Both the position numbers and the translations under genes were made by a program. Source: Galeruca laticollis (lineage: Eukaryota; Arthropoda; Insecta; Coleoptera; Chrysomelidae). Taken from it: a stretch of DNA of 64,000 nt. Of this stretch, positions 40,948-51,757 are shown in pieces; the stretch's first letter is position 1, and every line of letters starts with the position of its first letter. The stretch spans positions 81,570,960 to 81,634,959 of the forward strand of contig OY998176.1 of NCBI GenBank assembly GCA_963921935.1. The letters are read 5' to 3'. A model generated the notes under the pieces. That model saw only the letters and a list, made by a program, of their open reading frames with translations, did not search any database and had not been told where the DNA came from.

Positions 40948-42426
40948 GATTAAGGCGACGATATATGATGGCATCAATATTATAGTTAACAATACTATGA
41001 AGTTACCCCTTTAGTACTAAAAGGTGTACACAATTTAAATTTGGTAAGTGGATCTTGGTTATAATATAATATACTATAAGTTTAAAAATAACTGAATTGC
41101 TACAACGATTTATTGAGAATCTGTTATCCGCCGAAATTCTTGAAAAGCACGTCTAATCTGAATACTACATATATGCCTGAGTTACAATATACTAAATCTA
41201 AGTTACCTTGATAATGACCATAAATAACAACAATTATTGAAGAGTGTTTCTACTCTGGGTATTCCATATACCAGCAAATATAGGTTAGTTAGTCGTAAGA
41301 AAAATAAAAAACCTAAAAGAATTATAGAATTTAAAACTAGATGCCTAATATTAAAATAATAACAAGCGACAAGCAACTTGATTAACTTACCAAAGGTGGT
41401 GTGTGGCTTTTATATTCTCCCCAATTCTCTTGAAGAAGAAAAATACTAATAGGTTTAATTTACTTTTTTCCTTTTTGTTTTCAGGCTATTTTAGATCCGA
41501 AATTGCTTGGAAAAATTGGAAGCCAGTGGTTAAAAAAGTAGCCATTATCAAAAAGAAAAAATTATTAAAAAAATGACTAGGGTACAAGTCAAGGTTACTA
41601 AAGCAAATTTTGTACGTTAATGTTATTAAGCCAGGCAAGGCTAATTAACCTATAAAGAAGTGTAATTAGTGAGTCAAAACGTTGAGTGCTATTTTACTTA
41701 ATAATCACTGTGATCAACATTAGATTGTAAACAATAAAGGTTATTCTTCACTTTAAAATAAACACACTGTAATATTTATGATTTTGTTTTACCAAGTGTG
41801 AATTAATATCGACAAATTAAAAGCTACATATTTTTCCATTTTCAAAGGTAAGCTTTTGGTTATTTATAGCGAATATTTTTCATAACTGATTCCAAACCGT
41901 AACATACTTAAATCACTTGAAGTAATAACTGCAAGGGACACTTCACCACCTTCCCACTTGCTCTTTTTAATAAATTGTATTGTACTTTTTTCATATTCAG
42001 GTTTTTCTATTCTAACTAATTTATTTTTCATGTAATTTCTTATTCCTTGTCAGGTATTAAATACACCAATAACTGACCATCTAACCAGGTTATAATTTGC
42101 TTTTTTAGTAATCTTTGTTCATATGTAACGCTACGCTCTAGTTGTCCAAAGATTCGATATCACTCTACTAAGGAAGTGCTGCCCTCGTACTAATTATCAC
42201 GGTGGTTTCACTTGAATTGTCAAGGCCAAATTAAAATTTTAGTTCCATTCCTAATTGTAGAGGTCGCAAATTTGACGTTTCACGTAATTGATCGAAAGAT
42301 TTGCGAATTGAAGGTTAAAGGAATCGTCACGAAGATCTTAGTAGTGCAGTTTTGTATTTTTGTAGTGTTCGTTTTGAATTGATAAATAATTAAAGTTTAT
42401 TTAGTTTAATTTGTTCTTCGGTAGTT
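40948..42426. other. Intergenic stretch
   Basis: No gene supported. The string TTAGTTCCATTCCTAATTGTA (near 42239) recurs inside the MITE at 45.3 kb, so the THAP element may share flanking or terminal sequence with it. Confidence 0.4.
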
Positions 42427-43375
42427 ATGTTTTTATTAAATTGTATTAATTTGTTGATAAGTTTTTTTAATATGACTTTAATCAAGTGTTGTGGCGAAAA
42501 TAGACATTCATCTGATATTAGACATAGGTTTCCAAATCCAAAAACAGATTTAATCCGATTTAGAAAGTGGGTAGATGCAATCAACAATACCACCTTAATA
42601 AATATGGATCCTGCAATAATGTATGCTTCAAAAAGAGTCTGCCACCTACATTTCGAAGAAAAATTTATTTCAAGCATGTCAAATAGACTGCATTCAAATT
42701 CAGTACCAACATTAAATTTAGGAGGCGAGTTATTTTATTTGTAATCTTGGATGTTCTGAAAACTTTGAATAGAAATGTTTATAAATGATAATGATTAATA
42801 TGTGATTTCCATTATGCTCTTTCTATTCTGACTACCCATTCTATAACTGTATAAGTATTTTTATTTACTTTTTCTTTTACAGGCAACATAAATATATTGC
42901 AAATTTATAACTTACCATCAACATCAAGTTATATGGAACCTTAGACAGACCCTGAAATTCTTCACATATCGAAGACATCCAGAAATCTTCCCTACATAAT
43001 TCTGATGGTGTTGGGACAGTACATATAAATGGTAAAATATATTTTAAATTTTTGAGGAGTTCACAAACGGTTTTAAACATTTTACCAACTCATCTGTAAC
43101 ATTTAGTAGTTTAAATTAATTAGTTTAGTAGTTTATTATAATTGCATAAATTTTATTTTTATTTTACAGAACCTGATGGGACAAATCCATATAAAATTTT
43201 TAAAAATATTTTACCAAAATAAACTGGAACACCCAGGAAACGTAAATTATATAGGGCAATGCAATATTTTCACAAAAAATATAGTATAGAGAGAAACCGC
43301 ACACATTCAATTAGAAAAAGACTTTTTGATGCTGGAAAATGCTCCAAACAAGCAGAGTTATTAAAGTGTTACGTG
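42427..43375 (+). pseudogene. THAP-domain transposase fragment (P-element-like)
   Basis: The frame from Met at 42472 (MTLIKCC...) reads RHRFPNPKTDLIRFRKWVDA, RVCHLHFEEKFI and SVPTLNL, which match the RFP, C-x2-H-F and (A/S)VPT landmarks of a THAP zinc finger. The second N-terminal zinc Cys of the usual C-x2-4-C pair is not visible. After an intron-like gap, another block (43205-43370) reads TPRKRKLYRAMQYFHKKYSI, typical of the coiled region after THAP in P-like transposases. A stop precedes it. The gene is cut at about 43375 by a LINE. Confidence 0.72.
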
Positions 43376-43379
43376 ATTT

Positions 43380-44835
43380 GCTTTTGTCGTTCCCAACACT
43401 TAATAACTTACACTTATAACACAAAAGGTCAACTGTTTGATACAATCAACAAGATAAGAGATTTAGAAGTGGTTCTTGACCATGCACTTACCTTTAACCA
43501 CCACATCACTACTGTGGTGCATAAGTCCTTGAAAATGTTGGGTTTCGTTAAGAGAAATATTCGTGATTTTATATTAAACTTTTATATTTTTCTTTAGTTA
43601 GGTATCACCTTGATTACTGTTCTGTATGGTCTCCACCTTACTTAGTTAACATTAGAAAACTCGAACATGTTCAGAACAACTTTATACGCTATATTACATT
43701 TAAGCTGCATGTGTATAATGACTATGCTGTGTGGCTGCAGCAGCTTCGAATCTCCTCTCTTGAGAACCGCAGGAAAGAGAAATATCTTACATTAGTTTTA
43801 TTATCATAAATGGTACACTGTGCGTAATATAAAACTGGTACAACTACTATAATCGAAAATAGTGTTTTTAAAAGTGTCAGTGCTGAACTAGTTGTTATGG
43901 TATCATTTCTAGGACAGTGATGCTAGCTGAACAAAAATATTAGTAGATGTAATGATAAAAGTGAATTTTGTAAAGCAATAGAACGAGATGGAAAAAATAC
44001 AAATTTATAACAACATTTTTACAAAAAGAGTAACTGGCTTAAATTTAGAAATAGTGTGATATTTTAATAAATATAAAAATGTTACATTGTTACTGGTTCG
44101 AATATTTTTTAAAATATAAGGTTTATTAGATGACTCACTTAAAAACAGGTGGAACAAGGATCAAATTGTTGTTAGAAAAATAGGAGATGGAAGACCAGTT
44201 TTAACTAGAATAGAGTTAGACAAAGCTTTAACTGATTATTTATACGAAAATCCCTATAATACGGCAAGACATGCAAAAGTAGCAGTAAACTTCATTGCTT
44301 CGGTAACAACTTTATTGAAAATAATTATTCAAAAATGGGCTGGTATCGTGAATAATACGCCTTGACAAATTTGACACATGGTACTCATTGTCATTTTAAT
44401 TAGTTAGGTTTACATTGGAAAAACAAGTGTACCAGTTTTATATGACGCGAAGTGTACATATAACTGTCCTCAACTTCTAAATAAAATTAGTTTACTTGTT
44501 CCATCGCAGACCACTAAGCAGAATCGAACACTTCACATACCTTTTCACAGATATAATTGCATACTACACATATCTTCCTAGATCTATAAGACTCGCACAC
44601 TCACTGTAAGACCTTTCACTTTTTGATGCCTCAATTACTAAATTTAAACGCTTTATTCGTGATTTGAATGTTCAGTAATTTATATTTTGTCAACCCATGA
44701 TTTTTGTGTATCTTGTTTTAATAACTGTATTCATTGTAGTGTATATATGTTTATAGATTTGTCTACATTATATATTTTGCTCACTTTGGTATTTTATATA
44801 ATTTTAAAGGGCTTGCCCGTGAATAAATAAATTTT
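43380..44835 (+). mobile_element. CR1/jockey LINE 3' end inserted in the THAP relic, itself split by a Tc1 element
   Basis: Left part: IRDLEVVLDHALTFNHHITT (43455-43515), FVKRNIRDF, then in another frame YCSVWSPPYLVNIRKLEHVQ-like sequence and LENRRKEKYL near 43790. Right part after the Tc1 insertion: LLNKISLLVPSQTTKQNRTL (44475-44540) and a degraded C-terminus. It ends with GGGCTTGCCCGTGAATAAAT near 44810-44830, a CR1-like 3' end. Only the last quarter of ORF2 remains. Confidence 0.75.
43810..44459 (+). mobile_element. Tc1/mariner-like relic, ~650 bp, nested in the LINE
   Basis: Inverted ends share ATATAAAACTGGTAC and TGxTACACT; TA flanks both sides as expected for this superfamily. Inside, 44155-44345 reads IGDGRPVLTRIELDKALTDY and NPYNTARHAKVA, the paired-like helix-turn-helix of Tc1 transposases (GxGRPxxT ... 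NP..TAR). The catalytic DDE part is missing. Confidence 0.72.
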
Positions 44836-45183
44836 TATTGTATATCCTTTGTTTTTTTGTATATCATAAAGTTTTTCTTATTATCTAATGATGTAATATT
44901 TTTCACTAGCCTGATAAGTGGCATTTATTATATTATGGACGTGCTTTTACGGTAAATAAATGATTTTTATTTTTTTTATTGGAAGATATTTCCATGGAAA
45001 TATGCCATATGATATGGAAGTGTTTTTCTTGACCATATTATCTTCCCTTGTAGCTACAAGTATCATCTTATAGGTGACAGTATAAATTTTCCTAAACTAT
45101 ACTTACTTTTGGGCCTTATTTATAAGTTGATAATAATTGGAAGAAACTAATCTTACTGAGACTATGAGTAAACAGAAAGTATA
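44836..45183. other. Short intergenic stretch
   Basis: Contains a LINE-like tail fragment GGTAAATAAATGATTTTTAT near 44950. No gene. Confidence 0.4.
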
Positions 45184-45249
45184 CAGTATTTCAATCGACG
45201 TTATTCTCTGGTTACAGTGCAACCAGAATATAGCCGAATTGAAATACTG
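45184..45249. repeat. 66-bp imperfect palindrome
   Basis: CAGTATTTCAATCGACGTTA is mirrored by TAGCCGAATTGAAATACTG, with CTCTGGTT/AACCAGAA closing around a short loop. It could fold into a long hairpin; it lies just left of a small MITE. Confidence 0.6.
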
Positions 45250-45255
45250 AAATAG

Positions 45256-45437
45256 TTGCTCCACAAATCACCCACCTTAATTGTTTAAAAGAATTTAAAT
45301 TAACCGCCAAATCCTACATTTTAAATTTGCCACTAATAATTAGTTCCATTCCTAATTGTACGCGGCGCTCCACTTTTTAGTTTGACATTTTAGTGTTGTG
45401 CGAGATCTATCTATAAGGTGGGTGATTTGTGCTAATT
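45256..45437. mobile_element. ~180-bp MITE with 18-bp perfect inverted ends
   Basis: CACAAATCACCCACCTTA (45262-45279) is exactly inverted at 45414-45431, with partial mirroring outside (AATAGTTG / TAATTAG). The centre holds TTAGTTCCATTCCTAATTGTA, also found near 42239. No coding potential. Confidence 0.6.
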
Positions 45438-46539
45438 ATAAAAGAAGCTGCTTTGAATGAATGAATGACATCAGGGGGAAGAAAAGAAACAACAATGTTG
45501 CCATGCCAATATTATTTATATTATTCTCATTAAACTGATTCACGTGCTAAAATGAAATAAACATTATTATAAAGATTTTTTATTGAAAATATTGGATATA
45601 CATATTGCAAATTTCAAACTATATTGAACAGAAGTAGTAGTAGACATTCGTACCTAGCGGAGAGAGCATTGTTTCAAACTCCGTCGCTTGTTGTTATCGA
45701 CCAACCGGTTATCATTTTGCTTTATTATAATTAATTACGGTGACAGGTGAAATTGATTCCCTTTTTCCCACCTCTATCTTACCCTATAGCTACGATTGTT
45801 TCACCAAAGATTTAAGTATAAAAAATAGAGACTATTCTTTTGTGCCATATCATTAACTTGGTTCTTCGAGCCGGATTAAATTTTGAATCAAGTTTTTGTT
45901 GTTAGTATACTGATTTAAATGTTAGTCTTCGAATCGCGTTTAGGTAACTTGAATCCAATTTGTAGTTGTTGGTTTTCCGTTTCAAATTCAATTAAGTATT
46001 TCGTTTGTTGATTTATTATTTTAGAGTCATTTGCAACCGGTATTATATTCATAATCTGATAATTAGTTATAGATAGTAGATAACCTAACAAAAACATTGT
46101 TCTCACTATAACTTTAATTCTCGGAAAAAAATTATGTCTGTTTTAAGTGCGCACACCTGTCTCTTTCTTACTCACGTGTGAGTTTGTTTTAAATAGTTTT
46201 CGAAAATTATTATAGTAATTATATAGTATTCTAGTATTAAATTTGGTGGATATATATTTATAGTGCCATTCTTGATTTATTTTTGATTTTGTTCGATTTA
46301 TTTCTTCACCATTGAACAAGTTAGGGAAGAACTAAGAACTAAGCGTTTCTTAAATTGCAATATTTGTTGTTAAGTTGTATTTCAGGGAAAGCACTGAAAA
46401 GTTGTAGTTCTATAGAACACATGGCATTATTTGGAACATTCTTATACAATGATAAAAAATATTAGTTTAATCTTTATATGGATCGAATTGTAAATTTTTG
46501 TTGTTTAAATACGAATACTGCGTTAAATTTAGAAGTTTT
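45438..46539. other. Stretch upstream of the BEL/Pao relic
   Basis: It may contain the element's 5' LTR and leader, but I could not find matching LTR ends or a primer-binding site. The minus-strand 63-aa frame (45915-46106) has no known motif. Confidence 0.4.
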
Positions 46540-48538
46540 TTTTGGAAAAATTTGACACTAATATCTCCTCCTTAAAAAAATTAAATCTTGAAAATTTAGA
46601 CGATCATGTTTTGACTTATCAAACTTCAATTTGCCTCAGGAAACCATATATTCATTTGATTTGATTAGAAATAAAGATTATTTGCCCGCTTATAATGAGC
46701 TTTTGAAATTTTTGAGCCAGCGTAGTAAAATTTTTAATAAAAGTGATAGAGTCCGGAAATCTAAAAGTAGTTTTGTTTCGTCAAAACCTACGAAATCATT
46801 TCATTTGCGGGAACCGAATAATAATAATTTCTCCGTAAATTGTATAATTTGTACTAAAAACCCGCATTTGTTTAAAGATTGTAAATATTTCTTAAGACTT
46901 CCATTTGAATCAAGATTTAAATTAATAAAACATAAATATTTATGTTTAAATTGCTTTTCTTCAAAAACATCGTGTATCGAATTGTTCGTCAAAATTCCCC
47001 TGTAACAAATGTAAAGCTCGCCATCATTCCCTGTTACATAAACCAACTCCTGATCCATATAAGGATAATGTCCCCTTTACTAGCCTAGGCTCTTTTTCTG
47101 GTTTATCAGAAGGCCCATCGAATTTACATGTTCAACATTTGGAAAACGTTTCAATGAATCCCAAGTACGTCCGGTTATGTCTTTTTGGAAACGTAATCGT
47201 TAAAGTTGTTGATAAATGGGGTAAAGGGCAAAAAACTCGATTTTTGTTAGATAGTGGATCCTCTGCCAATTTTATTACAATTAACTGTGCCCGAAAGTTA
47301 GGTTTAAACTACTCAAAATTAAATTTAAAAGTCTCCGGTATAGGAGGTTCTGAAGCACCCATACTAGGAAAAACAAATATTTTCCCATTTTGATCCAAAA
47401 ATACAATATCCTATAGCTAATAGATAAAATCACCAATGATTTGCCAGATCAATTAATTGATAAAAACTTTATTGCCAATATAGATGTACTAATTTTAGCT
47501 GATCCCTATTTTTATTTACCTGGGAAAATAGATGGTATTTTGGGGGTATACATGTTTTCCAACATCATTGGTGGAAATAGATTAATGTCTTCCGAAGGTT
47601 CAGCTTCAGTTATTGAAACCGTTTTAGATTATGTTGTCATGGGGTCCGCTCAACCTAATTTTGAAACTGTTCACACATATCTTTAATTTTTTTGCAACCC
47701 TTTGTTGAATCTAGATTCCTATGCCGAAAGAATGTGTGAGTTTGAAGATTTGTCCCCTATTCATAGTTCATCAGAAGATGACATTTGTTTGTGGAAAATG
47801 TATCTAGAGATCCAGATGGTTTATATACAGTATCTTTGCCTTTCCAAGATGATCTTAAATTGCTAGGTGATTCATTTGTACTTGTCAAAAATAGATTGTT
47901 GTCCCTAGAAAATCGCCTCCTAAAAACCCAGAGCTTTGAACAGTTTATAGTGATATATTCCAAGACTATCTAGATCAAAGTTTAGTCTCTATTGAAAATA
48001 TCGATTCGTTTTCGTATTTATCCCTCACCATTGTGTTTTTAAACCAGATACCCCATCCAACCCTTGTAGAATTGTGTTTGATGCCTCGATGAAAACGAGT
48101 GGAGGTCCCTCATTTAATGATATACTTCACAAAAGTCCAAAATTACAAAATAATCCTACTACCATTTTGTCGAACTTTCGTCTTTTTTCAGTAGCAGTTG
48201 TTGCGAACTTAAAACAAATGTATAGGGAGGTTAGAGTCGTTGAACCTTTTTGCGCATTTCAAAGAGCTTTATGGAGATTTGACACAAATAATCCCATTTC
48301 GATATTTCAGTTAAATACTTTAACCTTTGGAGTAAAATCCTCGCCATATTTAAATCTTAGAGTAGTAAGACAATTATGTAAGGACGAATCTCAAAATTTT
48401 TCTGACGTCATTGTAACCATATCCCGTGATATGTACATTGACGAAATTATTAGTAGTTTTTGTAGTGTTCCCGAAGCTATAGTTGTATACACTCAGTTGG
48501 TAGATTTATTTCAAAAGGGAGGTTTTAAATTGGTTTGA
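46540..48538 (+). mobile_element. BEL/Pao LTR retrotransposon relic (gag, protease, partial RT)
   Basis: Plus-strand pieces in order. Gag end (46631-47005): CIICTKNPHLFKDCKYFLRL and LIKHKYLCLNCFS, the zinc-knuckle region. Protease (47139-47393): FLLDSGSSANFITINCARKL with LDSGSS active site. Then ILADPYFYLPGKIDGILG (47441-47686), DPDGLYTVSLPFQDDLKLLG (47785-47973) and RT (48060-48538): VFDASMKTSGGPSFNDILHK, NFRLFSV, LNTLTFGVKSSPYLNLR and MYIDEIISSF. The catalytic YVDD is changed to YIDE. Frameshifts divide the blocks. RNase H and integrase are lost where the sequence joins a minus-strand LINE. Confidence 0.85.
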
Positions 48539-49737
48539 ATTCAATAATTTTTTGTTTCATTGACTGGAATACCATAAATCCTACTCCCCGGTTTCCTTGC
48601 TTTTTGTCTCCAGAATATCTAAAACTATACAGGTTCTTATCAATTACCCCTTGATCCTTCCATCTTATTTCTTGCAAAGCCGCTATGTCTATATTGTATC
48701 TCATCAATTCATTTCCTACTTCTTGCATTTTCCCAGTTATCAACATTGTTCTTATATTCCAAGTTCCAATTTTTATTTCGTTTTTTTTGGCTTCCTTATA
48801 TCTTTTTTGTTGTTTCTTTGTATAATCGTATCTCCTTTTTCATTCCGAGCCATTGTCCTGTCCATTATTATCTCTTGTCTATTAGTTTTTTGCTTGTCAT
48901 TTTTCCATTGTTTCATTATTTTTATTCCTCCTCCTTTCTTCTCCTTCTACTACGATCCGATTGTATCCTATTTTCACATTTTTTCCCTTATTTTTTTCTT
49001 GTGCCGCGATTACTTTGATTTGTTTATATTTGTTCCTTTTTTGCTTCGTTATTATTAATAAATATTATTAATAAATATTATTAATAAATATTTGCTGTGA
49101 GAGATTCCTAAGCTTCGATTTATTTTTCATGACTTTGTACTTCTCTTCTTCATTTGCCATTTCAACTAGACATGTGTTTTAGAGGAAAGCTTTGCGGTAC
49201 TTTTGATTTTGATGTCCAATTTTAAGTTTTTTGAGATAAATTTTTCTAATGTGGTTTTCATTGTCTCATTGTTAATTTTATCGACACCCAGTCCACTCAT
49301 CACAACATTATTTTTCTTCTTATCTTTTTCCAACCACTCCATATTTTTCTTCAAGTCATTCAGATTTTGTTTTATCCTCATATTCTCCTGTTTTATTATA
49401 TTATTTTCTTCCCGTAATAACTCATTTTCTTTTTTTATTGACATTATTCACTAAACTTTTTTTGTTCGATTCTTAGTTGCTGCAGTTCATTTTTTATTAA
49501 CATTCGGTCTTGATTCATGTCTTTCATCATCGGAATCAATGTGTCCAGTTTATCTTCTTCGCAGTATATTATAGTTGTACATATTCCTTTATTAGAAATC
49601 TTTATAAATAGGATGTCCCTCAATGTTGACCGTGTTACATATCGTTTTATTTTTGTTTTTTTTTGTATTGATTGTATTAAAAAAATCATAAATAAAACGT
49701 TAGGATGTAGGATGTAAGTATCAGATCTTGAAATCAT
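48525..49737 (-). mobile_element. RTE-like LINE 5' part (ORF1-like and endonuclease)
   Basis: Minus strand. Two adjoining frames (49737-49444 and 49444-49166) form a lysine-rich coiled coil (ENNIIKQENMRIKQNLNDLK) followed by NNVVMSGLGVDKINNETMKT, the layout of a LINE ORF1-type protein. Then KIGTWNIRTMLITGKMQEVG (from about 48770) and IDIAALQEIRWKDQGVIDKN and RYSGDKKQGNRGVGFMV, the N-terminal part of an RTE endonuclease. The sequence stops at about 48530, so it is 3'-truncated at the BEL junction, unusual for a LINE, which normally loses its 5' end. Confidence 0.8.
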
Positions 49738-50408
49738 AACATTAGGAGCGCATAAAAAACCTGCACGCTGGCTCTCACCACCCTAGGAACGGCCGTGATT
49801 TTATCTGACTGTCAGGTATACAAATTAAAAATGTTACTATGTTACTTTTATGACTTTATCAATTTTTACAATGTAAGACCTATATTGTTTGTTTTATTTA
49901 GAGTTTTATACTTGTCATGTCGGTTATTATTGATACACAAGTAAACCGGCTCTGCGTTTAAAGGTCAAATTATCTACATGCAAATTTACTCTGCGATAAT
50001 TACAATTTCTGACTATTACCGTAAACCATTGTTGGTTTTAATGTTTTCTATAGCACATGAGAATGGACAATATTGCAACACGAACGATACATTGTTTGCA
50101 TATTAATGAAAGTTAATGTTATATTTGAAAACAATGATAATTATTCAGGGGAATGAAAAAGTGTGTGGAACGCTTCTAGCGTATATAATCAGTTTTTGTT
50201 AAAGTTGCCGCCTTATAGAAGTTTTTAAAATCATCTGCAACAAATACAGTTTAGTTATAATCTCTACAAGCACTTAGATTGCTCTAAAAATACACAAAAT
50301 AAACCGAAAACGAGAAATATGATCTTCTAGTAGGAGAGCCACGACACTAAACATGTAATGATAGGGCTCCCAAAGGTCATACATATAATTCGTCATTTCA
50401 TACATAAC
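49738..50408. other. Intergenic stretch
   Basis: No gene or repeat end recognised up to the 8-bp target duplication TACATAAC (50401-50408) of the hAT element. Confidence 0.45.
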
Positions 50409-50713
50409 CATATGCGTGCGCAGACTTTTTTATTAAGGGGGGCCATTGATTCATTTAAGTATGCCTATTAAAAATGATATTAAGCAATAACGCTGCCTTT
50501 TCTATAACGCAAAAGTCCAATGCAGGCTCAACGGCGAAATAAAAAAAACGTCCTTGCCCTATTTCTAATTAAAAGATTTAGCAGTTACGCAATTATAAGT
50601 AATAGAACAAAATATATTGAACCAAAAAATAAACTAGAAAAACAAAACGTAACATTCGTAACAATACATAAAATCCAGAGGGAAAAGATAGATAATGATA
50701 ATATCCTATCAAC

Positions 50714-50936
50714 TAATCTACAAACGCATTCGACATGTTGCTTCGGGTAACACTTTAAACTCGTCTATTACATTGTCATAATTCACATTCGCCGCTTTCG
50801 CTTGTTCAATGAATAAAAAGAGAAGTGAATCGAGTCTCTGTTGTGACATGGTACTCCTCAGTTTTGATTTAACTTGAACCATTTTTGAGAACGAACGTTC
50901 ACAAGAGCAACTAGTAACTGGTATGACAGTAAACAT
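50714..50936. repeat. 223-bp direct repeat, copy 1
   Basis: Begins TAATCTACAAACGCATTCGA and ends ACAGTAAACAT. It is about 93% like copy 2 (51535-51757) and of the same length. It codes, on the minus strand, the C-terminal dimerisation motif of the hAT transposase and is joined to the left end of the element. Confidence 0.8.
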
Positions 50937-51534
50937 GGAAATTAAACCAAAAAGAACAAGGAATGCTACAAATATGGGAAAGAAAACTATTAAGGAAGAT
51001 ATTTGGGGGAAAATTACAAAATGGAATATGGATGAGGAGGACAAACAAAGAGCTCGAAGAGTTATATAAAAATCCGGATATTATTGGAATGATAAAATCT
51101 CAAAGACTAAGATGGTTAGGACATATATAGAAAGAATGGGAACAGGAAGGCTACCGAAAATACTGATATATAGTTCTATAGGAGGAAGGCGAAGGAGAGG
51201 TAGACCCAGAACAAGACGGAAAGCGGAGGTTGAAGGGGACTTACGAAGACTTAATATCAGAAATTGGAAAAGTAAGGCAAATGACAAGATGGGATGGAGG
51301 CAAGTCGTCAACCAAGCCACGGAAGGGTTAAGTTATTAATGTGCAAATTGGAAATAGGTGTAGAAGAAATTTTGGAACGAACCGAAGTAGTGGGCATTCG
51401 GATAGTCTGTGCGAAAGTGGCAATTGAACTTAGTAGATGGTCGCAGAAGAGTTTCGTATGGAACTCCGAGCACCCACCGCTAGTGTTGAAACATCAGCCA
51501 TGCACCTACACGGTTTGTAGTGCTAGTATACATA
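50937..51534 (+). mobile_element. RTE-like LINE 3' fragment inside the hAT element
   Basis: Plus-strand frames read KLLRKIFGGKLQNGIWMRRT, a shifted NPDIIGMIKSQRLRWLGHI, then ERMGTGRLPKILIYSSIGGR followed by RRRGRPRTR and WRQVVNQA, the C-terminal signature of RTE-type LINE polyproteins. The stop is at 51337-51339 and about 195 bp of 3' UTR follow. No poly(A) is seen, as in RTE elements. Confidence 0.8.
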
Positions 51535-51757
51535 TAATCTACACACGCATTCGACATGTTGCTTCGGATAACACTTTAAACTCGTCTATTACATTGTCAT
51601 AATTCTCATTCACCGTTTTCTCTTGTTCAATGAATAAAAAGAGAAGTGAATCGAGTCTCTGTTGTGACATAGTACTCCTCAGTTTTTAATTAACTTGAAC
51701 CATTTTTGAGAACGAACGTTCACAAGAGCAACTAGTAACTGGTATGACAGCAAACAT
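51535..51757. repeat. 223-bp direct repeat, copy 2
   Basis: Begins TAATCTACACACGCATTCGA and ends ACAGCAAACAT. It is continuous with the rest of the hAT transposase, so it appears to be the original. The segment between the two copies is a LINE fragment. Confidence 0.8.

Noticed and set aside
45438..46539. 5' LTR of the BEL/Pao element
   Set aside because: I could not find a TG...CA repeat pair or a convincing primer-binding site, so no LTR is annotated.
48597..49058. 153-aa and 90-aa plus frames rich in Phe, Ser and Leu
   Set aside because: Antisense of the lysine-rich RTE-like ORF1 and endonuclease on the minus strand.
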